Notes under the pieces: generated by a model
The model's input: only the letters and a program-made list of their open reading frames with translations
Told to the model about the DNA's origin: nothing
Database searches by the model: none
In this document: piece after piece, positions 1 to 8,266 of the stretch
Layout: the number at the start of each line of letters is the position of its first letter
Position numbering within the stretch: position 1 is the stretch's first letter
NCBI GenBank assembly: GCA_937874195.1
Contig: CALNBM010000015.1
Coordinates: 1 to 64,000 of the forward strand
Source: an uncultured Clostridia bacterium
Lineage (GTDB): Bacteria > Bacillota > Clostridia > Christensenellales > UBA1242
Length of the DNA stretch: 64,000 nucleotides
Direction: 5' to 3'
Translations under genes and position numbers: made by a program

Positions 1-58
1 AGTGAGTGAGTGAGTGAGTGAGTGAGTGAGTGAGTGAGTGAGTGAGTGAGTGAGTGAG
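1..58. repeat. (AGTG)n tetranucleotide microsatellite, truncated by window edge
   Basis: About 14 uninterrupted copies of a 4-bp unit open the window, so the true length to the left is unknown. The plus strand has TGA stops in every frame, whereas the minus strand (CACT)n has none and would read as a Thr-His-Ser-Leu repeat. No gene is seen next to it within the window: the nearest is the 3' end of the gene at 415-993. It could be a slippage-prone tract or an artefact at an assembly edge. Confidence 0.9.
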
Positions 59-414
59 TTTTTAATTTCTATCACAATACAACATTTCTGTCATTAGTAA
101 CATATCAACCAAAAACTAATAAATTTTAAGTGTGCAGAATTAAATGTTAAAAAATAAAATAGTTTTTCAAAAAATGGTGAAATTTCATGTGTGTTAAGTG
201 TTTTTTCGTTCTTTTATATATCAATTTTTATGTATTTTCAAACAAGTATATATTTCCATATCACGAAAAATCTGCACTAGTGGGCTTAATTAGTATAGAT
301 AATTAATTTTTACGGGAGTTAATAATTTTCGTGCTCAGTGTTTGGTTTGCTTTAACAAAAAAGAAGGAGAGTTTTTAGCACCCTCCTACCCTTTGCTTTT
401 GCTCCGTTAGAATT
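59..414. other. non-coding stretch
   Basis: AT-rich DNA between the microsatellite and the 3' end of the M23 gene. Apart from the terminator at 357-388 I see no gene, RNA or clear promoter. Confidence 0.5.
357..388 (-). terminator. intrinsic terminator of the M23 (SpoIIQ-like) gene
   Basis: Read on the minus strand, an AGGAG/CTCCT stem (365-369 with 383-387, extended by one more G-C pair past a mismatch) is followed by a run of six T (357-362). It lies 27 bp past the stop codon of the gene at 415-993. Confidence 0.75.
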
Positions 415-993
415 TTATTTTAATTCCATGTTTAAATACCCCGATGGATCAATTTTTTTGCCGTTATCGTAAGTTATAAAATGCAAATAAGCACCTAAAT
501 TTGTTTCTCTATTTGCACTATTAGATGCCACGGCAATTTTTTGTCCTTTTTGCACGGTTGCACCAACTTCAACAACTAAACTATCTTTGTCAAGTGAACC
601 ATAGCTGGTTTTCAAACCTTTGCCATGATCAATCACAATCACAGTGCCTTCTAGATAGTTTGTGTAAATTTCGTTCACAACTCCATCATAAGCAGCACAT
701 ACATTTAAGTTTGATGAAACCAGGAAGTCAACTGCCTTATGGGCTTCCCACATATTTAATGTAGCATTATATTGAAGTTCTTGTCCGTTATAATTTTTGT
801 GAATGGTAGCATCCATCACTGGCATAGCAAATAGAATAGGAGCATTAACAGTTTTGGCTGGTTCTTGAGGGCTGTATAATGATGTAATAATAAGCAATAA
901 AGATAGTGTTAAAACCCCCACCGTCACAACAATAAAGTAACTGTATTTATTAAAAAAATTTGTCTTTTGTTTTGTTGAATGATTATTTAACAT
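415..993 (-). CDS. M23-family membrane protein, SpoIIQ-like, with degenerate active site
   Basis: A 192-residue single-pass membrane protein. A transmembrane segment (about residues 18-40) is followed by an extracytoplasmic LytM/M23 domain. The sequence around H85-x3-D89 (WEAHKAVDF) resembles clostridial SpoIIQ, the forespore partner of SpoIIIAH in the engulfment channel. The second zinc motif, normally HxH, reads Y169-L-H171, so the first histidine is lost. B. subtilis SpoIIQ is also a degenerate M23 protein, though at a different zinc-site position. Hence a structural rather than catalytic role is plausible (inference). It follows the small exported gene at 1069-1530 on the same strand, and yabP-yabQ lie just beyond, which supports a sporulation role. 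A generic cell-wall endopeptidase remains the alternative. Confidence 0.75.
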   Translation of the reverse strand: MLNNHSTKQKTNFFNKYSYFIVVTVGVLTLSLLLIITSLYSPQEPAKTVNAPILFAMPVMDATIHKNYNGQELQYNATLNMWEAHKAVDFLVSSNLNVCAAYDGVVNEIYTNYLEGTVIVIDHGKGLKTSYGSLDKDSLVVEVGATVQKGQKIAVASNSANRETNLGAYLHFITYDNGKKIDPSGYLNMELK

Positions 994-1068
994 TTATTTC
1001 CTCCTTTCACAAGGATTATTGACAAATATTAAAAATATAAACATTTTTTAATACTTCACAATTGAATT

Positions 1069-1530
1069 TTAAAAACCATCCATAATGGCAGGATAACCCA
1101 CTTTATAGCAATTTTCATAAATAGCAATTTGTAAATTAAACACTTTGTTTTGAATTATTAGATTTTTGTTTAAACTTTTTGAGTAACAATAATACAGCAT
1201 AAAGTCCTCGTAGCTTTCTTTTTGTACAATATTGATTTTATTTTCAATAAGAAACCTATCGTTAAAAATAACGGGAACTTCAACACTTTCGCTAATAACT
1301 GCTAAATAATCAATGTTTATATTTTTCGTTTCTTCCATAGAGGAAAAAAAGTAAAAATTTACTTCTCCAAAACCACCAAAAGACTGCACTTCTAACCTTT
1401 CTTTCGTGCAAATAATATAGCTAATGTTATTCGTAGGAAAATATAGCTTTTCTAAAATACTAAAATATTGCAAATTTGGTGTAAAAAAACTAACTACTAA
1501 AACTGTTAATGCTATTGATATTTTTCTCAT
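1069..1530 (-). CDS. small exported protein of unknown function upstream of the SpoIIQ-like gene
   Basis: A 153-residue protein with a hydrophobic N-terminal signal or anchor (about residues 4-20) and no recognised catalytic motif. The C-terminal part (FNLQIAIYENCYKVGYPAIM) has the alternating hydrophobic pattern of a mixed alpha/beta domain. It shows a vague, unproven resemblance to YwmB-type proteins, which sit near spoIID in many Bacillota. It lies 75 bp upstream of the SpoIIQ-like gene on the same strand and faces away from yabP, so it may be sporulation-linked. That is inference from position only. Confidence 0.55.
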   Translation of the reverse strand: MRKISIALTVLVVSFFTPNLQYFSILEKLYFPTNNISYIICTKERLEVQSFGGFGEVNFYFFSSMEETKNINIDYLAVISESVEVPVIFNDRFLIENKINIVQKESYEDFMLYYCYSKSLNKNLIIQNKVFNLQIAIYENCYKVGYPAIMDGF

Positions 1531-2017
1531 GATTAATTGTTGTCTTTAAAACGCTATTCTATACTATAAAGTAATGTTTAAGCGATTTAAAATTATGATG
1601 ATATTACAAAAATGGTTTTAAACACGAAAGAGCGATACCTTGTTTGTTTTTTAGTTTTGCCAAGTTATAGAAATCCAAATAAAATAAAGATAAAAACCGT
1701 TTTTATCATGTAAATTTTTAAGGTTTACAGTATTTCTTTTTGTTTTTATAAAACCGTTGCCTTTTGTTGGTATTTATCAATTGTGTAAACATCTAAATTT
1801 ATTATGAAAAAAAGTATTAACATTAATGTTTGCAACATGTAAAAACAAAAACCAAACTTAGTTTTGGTTTAAACCTACCAATCAAATTTATAATGTCTTT
1901 TAAAGTGCGAAACTTCTTACTGTTATAAAAGTAGTTTGGTTATTTTGTGGCTTAATTTTTCATTTAGCCTATTCTAAACCAATTAATTATTAAATATTAA
2001 TATATTAGGAGGATATA
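1531..2017. other. divergent intergenic region before yabP
   Basis: About 490 bp between the leftward exported-protein gene and rightward yabP, so it must hold both promoters. I see no convincing sigma-A promoter, which would fit sporulation-sigma control, but I cannot assign one. A perfect 7-bp hairpin (AACCAAA/TTTGGTT, about 1850-1869) is followed by a T-rich tract when read on the minus strand. It may be a leader terminator. Confidence 0.45.
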
Positions 2018-2290
2018 ATGGAAAAAACACAAAAAAATAACATTTCTACGAGTAAATTAATTTTAGAGAATCAAAATAAAATTACTGTCACAGGAATAAT
2101 AGAAATTCTTAGCTCGAATGATAATACCTTATTTGCAAAATTAAATAAAGGCAATATATATATTTATGGAAACGGGATACATATAACAAAATTAGATATT
2201 GAACAAGGATTGCTTGAAGCGGAAGGAAATTTTAATCAAATAAAATACAATAATAAAAGTGATAATATCTTTAAAAGAATTTTTAGATGA
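2018..2290 (+). CDS. yabP: sporulation protein YabP
   Basis: A 90-residue protein with the YabP pattern: ENQNKITVTGI near the start, then an alternating beta-strand stretch with GNIYIYGNGIHI, KLDIEQG and EAEGNFNQIKY. YabP is a small sporulation protein encoded beside yabQ and divIC in spore formers, and yabPQ function in spore coat and cortex assembly. The start is well fixed by AGGAGG six bases upstream of the ATG. The gene ends in TGA that overlaps the ATG of yabQ by four bases, indicating translational coupling. This TGA stop also shows that TGA is not recoded here. Confidence 0.9.
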   Translation: MEKTQKNNISTSKLILENQNKITVTGIIEILSSNDNTLFAKLNKGNIYIYGNGIHITKLDIEQGLLEAEGNFNQIKYNNKSDNIFKRIFR

Positions 2291-2655
2291 ATTTAATTAA
2301 CAGCGGTCAACTTTCTTTATTTATTAAATTCTTAATTATTGGCGTTATACCTGCTATACTGCTTGGAGTAATCAATTTTTTAAGTTTGTTTGTTAAGCAA
2401 AAAAAAATTTTTTTTGTTATTTTTGACATTATATTTTGTTTGTTTTTCACAGGCGTATTTTTGTTAACCGTTAATTTTTTAAACTATGGCGAAATAAGAT
2501 TATATTTATTGATTGCGTATATTTTAGGGTGCGTAATTGAACGAAAAACTATTGGAAAATTATTTGCTATACTTCACAAAATAATATATAATGCTATTAA
2601 TAAAATTAGTAAAAAATTTAAACAATCAAAATTGTTTAAAATATTATGTAAATAA
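2287..2655 (+). CDS. yabQ: spore cortex biosynthesis membrane protein YabQ
   Basis: A 122-residue polytopic membrane protein with about three hydrophobic segments (roughly residues 10-34, 41-62 and 67-85) and a basic C-terminal tail. The block YGEIRLYLLIAYILG followed by ERKTIGKL is the YabQ signature. YabQ is needed for spore cortex formation in B. subtilis. The start codon overlaps the yabP stop (ATGA), and divIC begins 23 bp downstream, reproducing the classical yabP-yabQ-divIC order. It is somewhat shorter than Bacillus YabQ. Confidence 0.9.
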   Translation: MNLINSGQLSLFIKFLIIGVIPAILLGVINFLSLFVKQKKIFFVIFDIIFCLFFTGVFLLTVNFLNYGEIRLYLLIAYILGCVIERKTIGKLFAILHKIIYNAINKISKKFKQSKLFKILCK

Positions 2656-2678
2656 TTAATTAGAGGTTTTTTAAGATT

Positions 2679-2957
2679 ATGGTAAACATTAATGAGAAAA
2701 AAGCAAAAACTATAATAATTATAACCACAGTGTTAGCCTTTTTGCTTGTTTTTGTTTTGGTTTTTCAATTTATAAGAATTAATAACCTAAAAAACCTAGA
2801 AGCTAATTTAACATACTCTCAATCTAATTTGCAAAAACAAATTGCTGATTTCTCTGCCGATATTGACAATATGACTAGTAGAGAAAAAAATCTTGGAGAG
2901 TATGCACACAAATATTTAAACTGGACAAAAGCAGGCGAAACTTGGTATACAAGTTAA
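2679..2957 (+). CDS. divIC: septum formation initiator DivIC/FtsL-type
   Basis: A 92-residue bitopic protein: a short cytoplasmic N-terminus, one transmembrane helix (about residues 11-33), then a coiled coil (about 35-75). It ends in a short motif around an aromatic residue, as in the DivIC/FtsB family. These proteins form a complex with FtsL and DivIB/FtsQ that activates septal peptidoglycan synthesis. The location directly after yabPQ is the conserved position of divIC in spore formers. A strong terminator follows at 2986, closing the three-gene operon. Confidence 0.85.
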   Translation: MVNINEKKAKTIIIITTVLAFLLVFVLVFQFIRINNLKNLEANLTYSQSNLQKQIADFSADIDNMTSREKNLGEYAHKYLNWTKAGETWYTS

Positions 2958-2985
2958 AACCTTAAATAAATTGCACATAAAAAAT

Positions 2986-3019
2986 ATAAGTCGCTAGATT
3001 ATGGTGACTTATTTTTTTT
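2986..3019 (+). terminator. intrinsic terminator after divIC
   Basis: The arms ATAAGTC and GACTTAT pair across a 14-base loop region and are followed by a run of T. It ends the yabP-yabQ-divIC operon. Confidence 0.85.
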
Positions 3020-3527
3020 ATACTTTTTGTTTTAGTAATAATACCTTAAAAATAGCTGATATTAGTAGTCTAATCCACCAAATTTCATGTAGAAAAAAAT
3101 AAACTTAATCCTTCACTTTATAAAAACATTTCGGTCGTTTTTTAACTAATTTTTTTAACTAATTTTTTTAACTTTTCAAGCATTTATCACAAAAAGTATT
3201 TAAAACATATAATGGATTAGCACAAGAATTTTTTGTGAATATTTTGATTTGTAATAACAAGTTTTTAAAAAAATCATGTTCTTAAATCAAAAATTATGTT
3301 ACTTAAAATTAATTGAATCTTTTTTATTTTTATTATTTTTTAAAATTATTTTAAAATTATAAAATAACATATAATTAATATTTTCCTTTTTAAACTTCTC
3401 GCAAGCAATAAAATGCATTTTCATTACAAGATAATTTTTCGAATTTTATCTTAATTTATTACCTTTATTTTATAAAACCCTTGACAAATGTGATTAAATC
3501 CTATAAACTACTCATATAATAAAATAT
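3020..3527. other. AT-rich intergenic region before tRNA-fMet
   Basis: About 500 bp without a credible gene. It contains a small tandem run (three copies of a T6-AACTAA-like unit around 3138-3175) and, at its right end, the promoter elements of the tRNA gene. Confidence 0.45.
3481..3520 (+). promoter_or_regulatory. promoter region of tRNA-fMet
   Basis: A consensus -35 box TTGACA lies at 3481-3486. Two -10 candidates are present: TATAAA at 3502 (15-bp spacing) and a perfect TATAAT at 3515-3520, whose start site would fall almost at the first base of the tRNA but which lacks a -35 at standard spacing. Which one is used is unresolved. Confidence 0.55.
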
Positions 3528-3604
3528 CGCGGGATGGAGCAGTTGGCAGCTCGTCGGGCTCATAACCCGAAGGTCGTGTGGTTCAAGTCCCACTCCCGCT
3601 ACCA
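3528..3604 (+). tRNA. initiator tRNA-Met (anticodon CAT)
   Basis: A 77-nt cloverleaf with encoded CCA. The anticodon loop is CTCATAA and the anticodon stem has the three consecutive G-C pairs (GGG/CCC) typical of initiator tRNA. Position 1 (C) is unpaired with position 72 (T), another initiator hallmark, although the usual mismatch is C-A. The T-arm GGTTCAAGTCC is canonical. A terminator follows at 3617. Confidence 0.93.
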
Positions 3605-3616
3605 AAAAACAAATTA

Positions 3617-3642
3617 AACCCTAATAACATAGGGCTTTTTTT
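3617..3642 (+). terminator. terminator of tRNA-fMet
   Basis: A CCCT/AGGG stem with an 8-base loop is followed by C and seven T. It lies just past the tRNA gene. Confidence 0.75.
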
Positions 3643-4183
3643 ATGCTTACTAAAACTATTGACCACATTATAATTTTATTTATACTTTTTTCAATTATCA
3701 TAATGAATAAAATTTAATATTTCCACTTAAAAAAGCATTGGAATGTTTTCATAAATTCTATTTATTACAATAACGAAAGAATAAATTAAAATTTAACGAT
3801 TAATATTTTTTACAATTTTATTTAATTTACTTTGTTAAAAGCAATTTATTTATAATTGAAATAAATAATCGTAATAACTTTAAATCTAGCATATTTTTTC
3901 TCTTTAATGAAAGTAACATGTGTAAACTATAAATTAAAAACCTTAGCCTTTTATTAAAGAATAAAAAAGAAGGCACTAACCTTCTTTTTGTTATTTAGAC
4001 TTGATAAAATGCAACATTTAATTTGTTAATGATTTAATAATTTTTAAATAGTTTTTATAAACTTTTATTAAAATCTTACAAATTAAAATACTATCTTCTT
4101 CTCGTTTACATTCGTATAGTAATCTAATAATTATGTCATATCTTTAAATACTTTTAACTTCTATTCAAATCTATTCTAGACAA
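3643..4183. other. AT-rich intergenic region
   Basis: No gene seen. It holds a bidirectional hairpin at 3963-3989 and is otherwise featureless. Confidence 0.45.
3963..3989. terminator. bidirectional terminator hairpin
   Basis: A perfect 10-bp stem (AAAAAGAAGG with CCTTCTTTTT) flanks a 6-base loop. A and T runs on the two sides make it functional in both directions. It is the likely end of the leftward gene at 4184-4810. Confidence 0.7.
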
Positions 4184-4810
4184 TTAGCGTTCCATTTCAG
4201 CATTTCTTTCTCTAACCAGATGAGATACATATATTGCTCGTTCAACATTTGTTAAATCCCCAATATTTTTTAGTTCTTCTCTTATTGAATCCAATGCAAA
4301 ATCAGTTTTTTCGTTGCCTTTATTATAGGTAGTTTGAATAAGAGAAACATTTTCGTTATCATAACCTTTTTGACTTGTAATACGTAAAGCATCGGTATGA
4401 TGTTCGTCTCGTAGCTGTGGTGGCACTGGAAGTAAGCTTTCTGTGGATAATCTTTTATCTGTTACCACTAGCCCCTTTAAATCAAAACCATGACCCTTTT
4501 TTGTTACTGTTCCAGCTAAAACATCAAACACTGATTGATAGTATTGAGCAGGTAAAGCATATTCGTTAGATGTGATATTTATTTGGTATTTTGCATCTTT
4601 TTTATTCCCATATTCGACAACACTAAAAGCAGTTTCAAATCCGTTTTTATGTCTAATAATAAAACTACCCTTACCATTAGATATTATGGGACCAATATTT
4701 TTCATTTCCGCAGCAATACTACTCATTTTAACCAGGCTTTCCTGTACGCTTTCTTTTCTACCATCACCCGTTTGGAAATTACCAATAATTATTGATTCTT
4801 TATTTTTCAT
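4184..4810 (-). CDS. unknown protein, tandem paralog of the next gene (copy A)
   Basis: I do not recognise this family. It is a 208-residue soluble protein with no signal peptide or transmembrane helix, and it is clearly related to its neighbour at 4900-5499. The shared blocks, in order, are: G-x-F-(Q/H)-T-(G/S)-D followed by KESV; GF-x-T-x-FSVVE; INI-(T/S)-S-x-EYALPAQYY; L-(K/E)-G-(L/I)-VVTDK-x-LS; and N-V-S-(L/V)-IQT-(T/S)-Y. The start is the ATG at 4810, because GAGGTG sits just upstream of it. A longer GTG start at 4822 would overlap that ribosome site. It has its own promoter (4843-4871). The basic C-terminus ends in RERNAEMER. Function cannot be assigned. Confidence 0.75.
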   Translation of the reverse strand: MKNKESIIIGNFQTGDGRKESVQESLVKMSSIAAEMKNIGPIISNGKGSFIIRHKNGFETAFSVVEYGNKKDAKYQINITSNEYALPAQYYQSVFDVLAGTVTKKGHGFDLKGLVVTDKRLSTESLLPVPPQLRDEHHTDALRITSQKGYDNENVSLIQTTYNKGNEKTDFALDSIREELKNIGDLTNVERAIYVSHLVRERNAEMER

Positions 4811-4842
4811 AAAACACCTCACATATTTTATTTTATGTTTAC

Positions 4843-4871
4843 ATTATATGGTTACTTAACAATTTTGTCAA
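4843..4871 (-). promoter_or_regulatory. consensus sigma-A promoter of paralog A
   Basis: On the minus strand, TTGACA (4866-4871), a 17-bp spacer and TATAAT (4843-4848) match the consensus perfectly. The sequence next to the -35 box is shared with the promoter of paralog B, so the duplication included the promoter. Confidence 0.85.
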
Positions 4872-4899
4872 TATATTTTAAAATTACTTTTAAAAATGT

Positions 4900-5499
4900 T
4901 TATAGCTCTCTGCTCTTAAGTTTTTCTTCTCTTATATTCGCAGACACAATTTTTGCGTGGTTAACATCTGTTAAATAAAAATCATTTGAATTATTTAATG
5001 CATCACTCATAAAATTTAAAGCCCATTCATTATCTTTCTTTTTGTAAGAAGTTTGAATAACAGAAACATTATTTTCAGCGCTGTTAATAATGCGAAAAGT
5101 AGCATTAGACAAATGTTCAAAAACATGTGGCATTGGAACTGAACTTTTCGATAGTTCTTTATCTGTTACCACTATCCCTTCTAAATTAAAGCTATCATTA
5201 TCGTTTATTATGGATTCCGAAAAGATATTAAACGCAATTTTATAATATTGAGCTGGAAGAGCATATTCACTAGACGAAATATTAATTTTATACTCTTTCT
5301 TTCCTCTATCCTCACATTCGACAACACTAAAAACAGTATTGAATCCGCTTGGATGCGCAACGCAAAAAGCATCCTCGCTAATAGGAAATACATCATCTAT
5401 ACTTAAAGCAACATTCATCATTTTAGATAAGCGATTATGTACACTTTCTTTGCTAGCATCACTCGTATGAAAACTACCAATCTTTGCAAAATTTTTCAT
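4900..5499 (-). CDS. unknown protein, tandem paralog of the previous gene (copy B)
   Basis: A 199-residue soluble protein of the same unrecognised family as copy A. The strongest shared segments are EYALPAQYY (mid-protein) and VVTDKELS, separated by about 30 residues in both. The two copies are in tandem, the same way round, about 90 bp apart. Each has a near-perfect promoter, so they are probably transcribed independently and well. The duplication is old, since much of the sequence has diverged while the blocks remained. It has no membrane, signal or cysteine features, so a cytoplasmic role is likely. Confidence 0.75.
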   Translation of the reverse strand: MKNFAKIGSFHTSDASKESVHNRLSKMMNVALSIDDVFPISEDAFCVAHPSGFNTVFSVVECEDRGKKEYKINISSSEYALPAQYYKIAFNIFSESIINDNDSFNLEGIVVTDKELSKSSVPMPHVFEHLSNATFRIINSAENNVSVIQTSYKKKDNEWALNFMSDALNNSNDFYLTDVNHAKIVSANIREEKLKSREL

Positions 5500-5528
5500 A
5501 GCATATATCTTCCTTTTACTTTTATGTA

Positions 5529-5557
5529 AGTATATGACAATTTAACAATTTTGTCAA
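5529..5557 (-). promoter_or_regulatory. sigma-A promoter of paralog B with overlapping inverted repeat
   Basis: TTGACA (5552-5557), a 17-bp spacer and TATACT (5529-5534), read on the minus strand. A TGACAA/TTGTCA inverted repeat with a 10-bp centre runs from the spacer into the -35 box and could be a repressor operator. Only the -35-side half is kept in the promoter of paralog A. Confidence 0.8.
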
Positions 5558-5588
5558 GACTCATTTGAAATATTCTTTTAACTTTTGT

Positions 5589-5617
5589 TTGACATAAAAT
5601 TTATTATGTTTTAAACT
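5589..5617 (+). promoter_or_regulatory. probable promoter of pepF-tmk
   Basis: TTGACA (5589-5594), 17-bp spacer and TAAACT (5612-5617). It predicts a very short leader in front of the AGGAG ribosome site and the ATG at 5635. It lies back to back with the promoter of paralog B. Confidence 0.55.
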
Positions 5618-5634
5618 TCTTATTAGGAGTAATA

Positions 5635-7416
5635 ATGAAAGAAAGAAATGAAATAGATGAAAATTACAAATGGAATCTAAAAGATATCTACAATAGCGAA
5701 AATGAACTTCAAGAAGATTTAATCAAAGTAAAACAAAGCATAGAAAAATTAGAAAATTTTAAAGGAAAATTAAATAATAAAGAGAAATGTTTAGAGTTTT
5801 TTAACTTTTCAAAAGGCGTTTCTCTTATTTTTGACAAAGTGGCTTCTTATGCATATTTAAAACACAGTGAAGATTTAGAGAAAACAAAGTATATTGAACT
5901 CTTAGCACAAGTGGAAATGCTATCTCATCAAATAGCTGTGAAACAATCTTTTGTTAGCCCTGAACTTTCAACACTATCAAATGAAAGCATATATGAAATG
6001 ATAGAAGATGAGCGTTTTAAAAATAATGTTTTAGGTTTAAAAGAAATAATCCGCAACAAACCACATATCCTAACAGAAGCAGAAGAAACTATAATTTCAA
6101 AAACCAGTTTATTTTCAGGCGAATTTTCTGAGATTTTTGATATGTTTGATAGCGTTGATATCGTGATTGAAAAGGCTATGGATAGCAACGGCCAAAAACA
6201 TAATGTGAGTCAAGCAAATATTAGTCTTCTATTAGAACAACCTGATAGGGTGCTTAGAAAAAACGCTTTTGAAAATTTATATAAAGCCTTTATCGGCTTA
6301 AAAAACACTCTTGCAACCAATTATATTGCAAATGTTAAAAAAGACACCTCATTTAGCGATATATATAAGTTTAATTCCACACTAGAGCGCCGTTTATTTG
6401 GTTTAAACGCAGATAAAAAAATATATGATAACTTAATTGAAAATGTAAACAAACACACTCCTCTTCTTCACCAATACTTTCAATTAAAAAAGAAAATTCT
6501 CGCTTTTGACAAACTTCATTATTATGATATATATTTAAAATTAGGCAAGGTCACCAGAAGTTTTTCTTTTAAGGACAGTCTTACTGTAATTAAAGAAGCA
6601 TTGCATCCACTAGGGGAAGAATATGTTAACCTTGTAAATAAGAGCATAAGTGAGCGATGGATAGATATTTATCCAAACAAAAACAAATCAACTGGCGCTT
6701 TTTCAAGTGGACTTTATGGAGTGCACGCCTATGTGCTTTTAAACAATGTTGATAACTTAGATAGCGTTTTCACAACCGCTCACGAATTAGGTCACGCTTT
6801 TCACACTTATTATAGTGATACAACTCAGCCTTATGAAACTTCTCATTATCCTATCTTTTTAGCAGAGGTTGCCAGCACTGCAAATGAGATTCTTTTAATC
6901 AAACATTTTTATAAAAATGCAACGAAAACTGACGAGAAAATTTTTTATCTTGATAAATATTTATCCATGTTTAAAAGCACACTTTTTCGCCAAACAATGT
7001 TTAGTGAGTTTGAGCAGTTTGCACATAGCCAAATTGAGAAAAAGCAACCGCTAAGCAAGGAAAAGTTAAAAGATTACTACGCCAGTTTAAATAAAAAATA
7101 TCACGGGAAAAGTCTTACTCATGCAAGTGAAATTGAATATGAGTGGTTAAGAATCCCACACTTTTTTAGAAGTTTTTACACTTATCAATATTCCACAGGC
7201 ATTGTTGCTTCAATAAATTTAATGACTAATATTTTAGAAAAAAATAAGAACGCTGTTGAAAAATATACTAACTTTTTAAAAGCAGGCGGGAGCGACTACC
7301 CTGTTAATATTTTAAAAGAAGCTGGCGTTGATTTAACCACAAACCAACCATACGAATTAGCATTTAATGAAATGAAATGGGCTCTTGATGAATTAGAAAA
7401 ATTAAGTGTAAAATAA
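5635..7416 (+). CDS. pepF: oligoendopeptidase F (M3 family zinc peptidase)
   Basis: A 593-residue cytosolic metallopeptidase that cleaves short peptides, of normal length for PepF. The zinc motif is H383-E-L-G-H387 (TAHELGHAFHTYY), and the third ligand is the glutamate of LAEVASTANE (about E411). The C-terminal Y-rich segment (FRSFYTYQYSTG) forms the substrate pocket in this family. The start ATG has AGGAG upstream. tmk follows 32 bp downstream on the same strand, so the two genes probably form one operon ending at the hairpin at 8267. Confidence 0.95.
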   Translation: MKERNEIDENYKWNLKDIYNSENELQEDLIKVKQSIEKLENFKGKLNNKEKCLEFFNFSKGVSLIFDKVASYAYLKHSEDLEKTKYIELLAQVEMLSHQIAVKQSFVSPELSTLSNESIYEMIEDERFKNNVLGLKEIIRNKPHILTEAEETIISKTSLFSGEFSEIFDMFDSVDIVIEKAMDSNGQKHNVSQANISLLLEQPDRVLRKNAFENLYKAFIGLKNTLATNYIANVKKDTSFSDIYKFNSTLERRLFGLNADKKIYDNLIENVNKHTPLLHQYFQLKKKILAFDKLHYYDIYLKLGKVTRSFSFKDSLTVIKEALHPLGEEYVNLVNKSISERWIDIYPNKNKSTGAFSSGLYGVHAYVLLNNVDNLDSVFTTAHELGHAFHTYYSDTTQPYETSHYPIFLAEVASTANEILLIKHFYKNATKTDEKIFYLDKYLSMFKSTLFRQTMFSEFEQFAHSQIEKKQPLSKEKLKDYYASLNKKYHGKSLTHASEIEYEWLRIPHFFRSFYTYQYSTGIVASINLMTNILEKNKNAVEKYTNFLKAGGSDYPVNILKEAGVDLTTNQPYELAFNEMKWALDELEKLSVK

Positions 7417-7448
7417 AAGCACCAGATAAAAAAACAAAAGGAAAACAA

Positions 7449-8129
7449 ATGAAAAATAAAATAATTTCGTTAGAAGGAACAGACTGTTCCGGTAAAACCA
7501 CTCAACATCAATTATTATTAAACCGTTTAACTAATGAAGGTTTTAAAATTGAGCAATTTAAATTTCCGAATTATGAATCACCCACGGGCAAAATAATTGG
7601 TGATTGTTATTTAGGAAGAAATGGTAAAACCGCATTTTTTAGTGAAGGAGCTAGCAATGTTAATCCGCGCGTGTCGGGACTATATTTCGCTGCAGACAGA
7701 TTTTACAACCTTGAAAAAATGAATGAGAAACTAAAAAAAGGTCATTTGTTTTTAGATAGATATGTTGAAAGCAACTTAGCATTTATGGGTGGAAAATATC
7801 TAGATAAGTCCAAACGCATCGAAATTTACAAATTTTTTGAACACTTAGAATATGGACTATTAAACTTGCCAAAGCCCAATATTAAAATTCTTCTTTATAT
7901 GCCATTAGCGTTTAGTGAGATATTAAAAGAAAAGCGAAGCGAAACGGAAGAAGAAGACGAACACGAAAATAATAAAGCTTATAGAAAAAATGTTGAACAA
8001 GCATATTTAGAAGTGGCAAAAAGGCATAATTATCATATTTTGTCTTGCATTAAAGATAACAAGATTAGAACTATTGAAGATATTCATGAAGAACTATATC
8101 AATATGTGCGTTCACAGATTACCAAATAA
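7449..8129 (+). CDS. tmk: thymidylate kinase (dTMP kinase)
   Basis: A 226-residue P-loop kinase. Walker A is EGTDCSGKTTQ near the N-terminus. LDRYVESN is the DRY-type dTMP-binding segment, and an acidic/basic lid region (KRSETEEEDEH) follows. The insertion region with SEGASNVNPRVSGLYFAADR is characteristic of the clostridial branch of the family. It phosphorylates dTMP to dTDP for DNA synthesis. Together with tdk at 13015 the cell can salvage thymidine to dTDP. AAAGGAAAAC precedes the ATG. Confidence 0.88.
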   Translation: MKNKIISLEGTDCSGKTTQHQLLLNRLTNEGFKIEQFKFPNYESPTGKIIGDCYLGRNGKTAFFSEGASNVNPRVSGLYFAADRFYNLEKMNEKLKKGHLFLDRYVESNLAFMGGKYLDKSKRIEIYKFFEHLEYGLLNLPKPNIKILLYMPLAFSEILKEKRSETEEEDEHENNKAYRKNVEQAYLEVAKRHNYHILSCIKDNKIRTIEDIHEELYQYVRSQITK

Positions 8130-8266
8130 AAAATTATTCTTAAAAGCATTTATGTTTGTAAACAATAAAAATAACAAAATAAACCCAAATTTAGAGAGTT
8201 TAAAAATCAATCAATAGTGCAGTCTTTTGTAAACCTTAATGGGAGATTTAGTGATTAATAAAAAGT

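Noticed and set aside
2018..2290. TGA recoding, suggested by similarity of some genes to mycoplasma ones
   Set aside because: yabP ends in TGA overlapping the next ATG, and the small gene at 41738 also ends in TGA, so the standard code applies.
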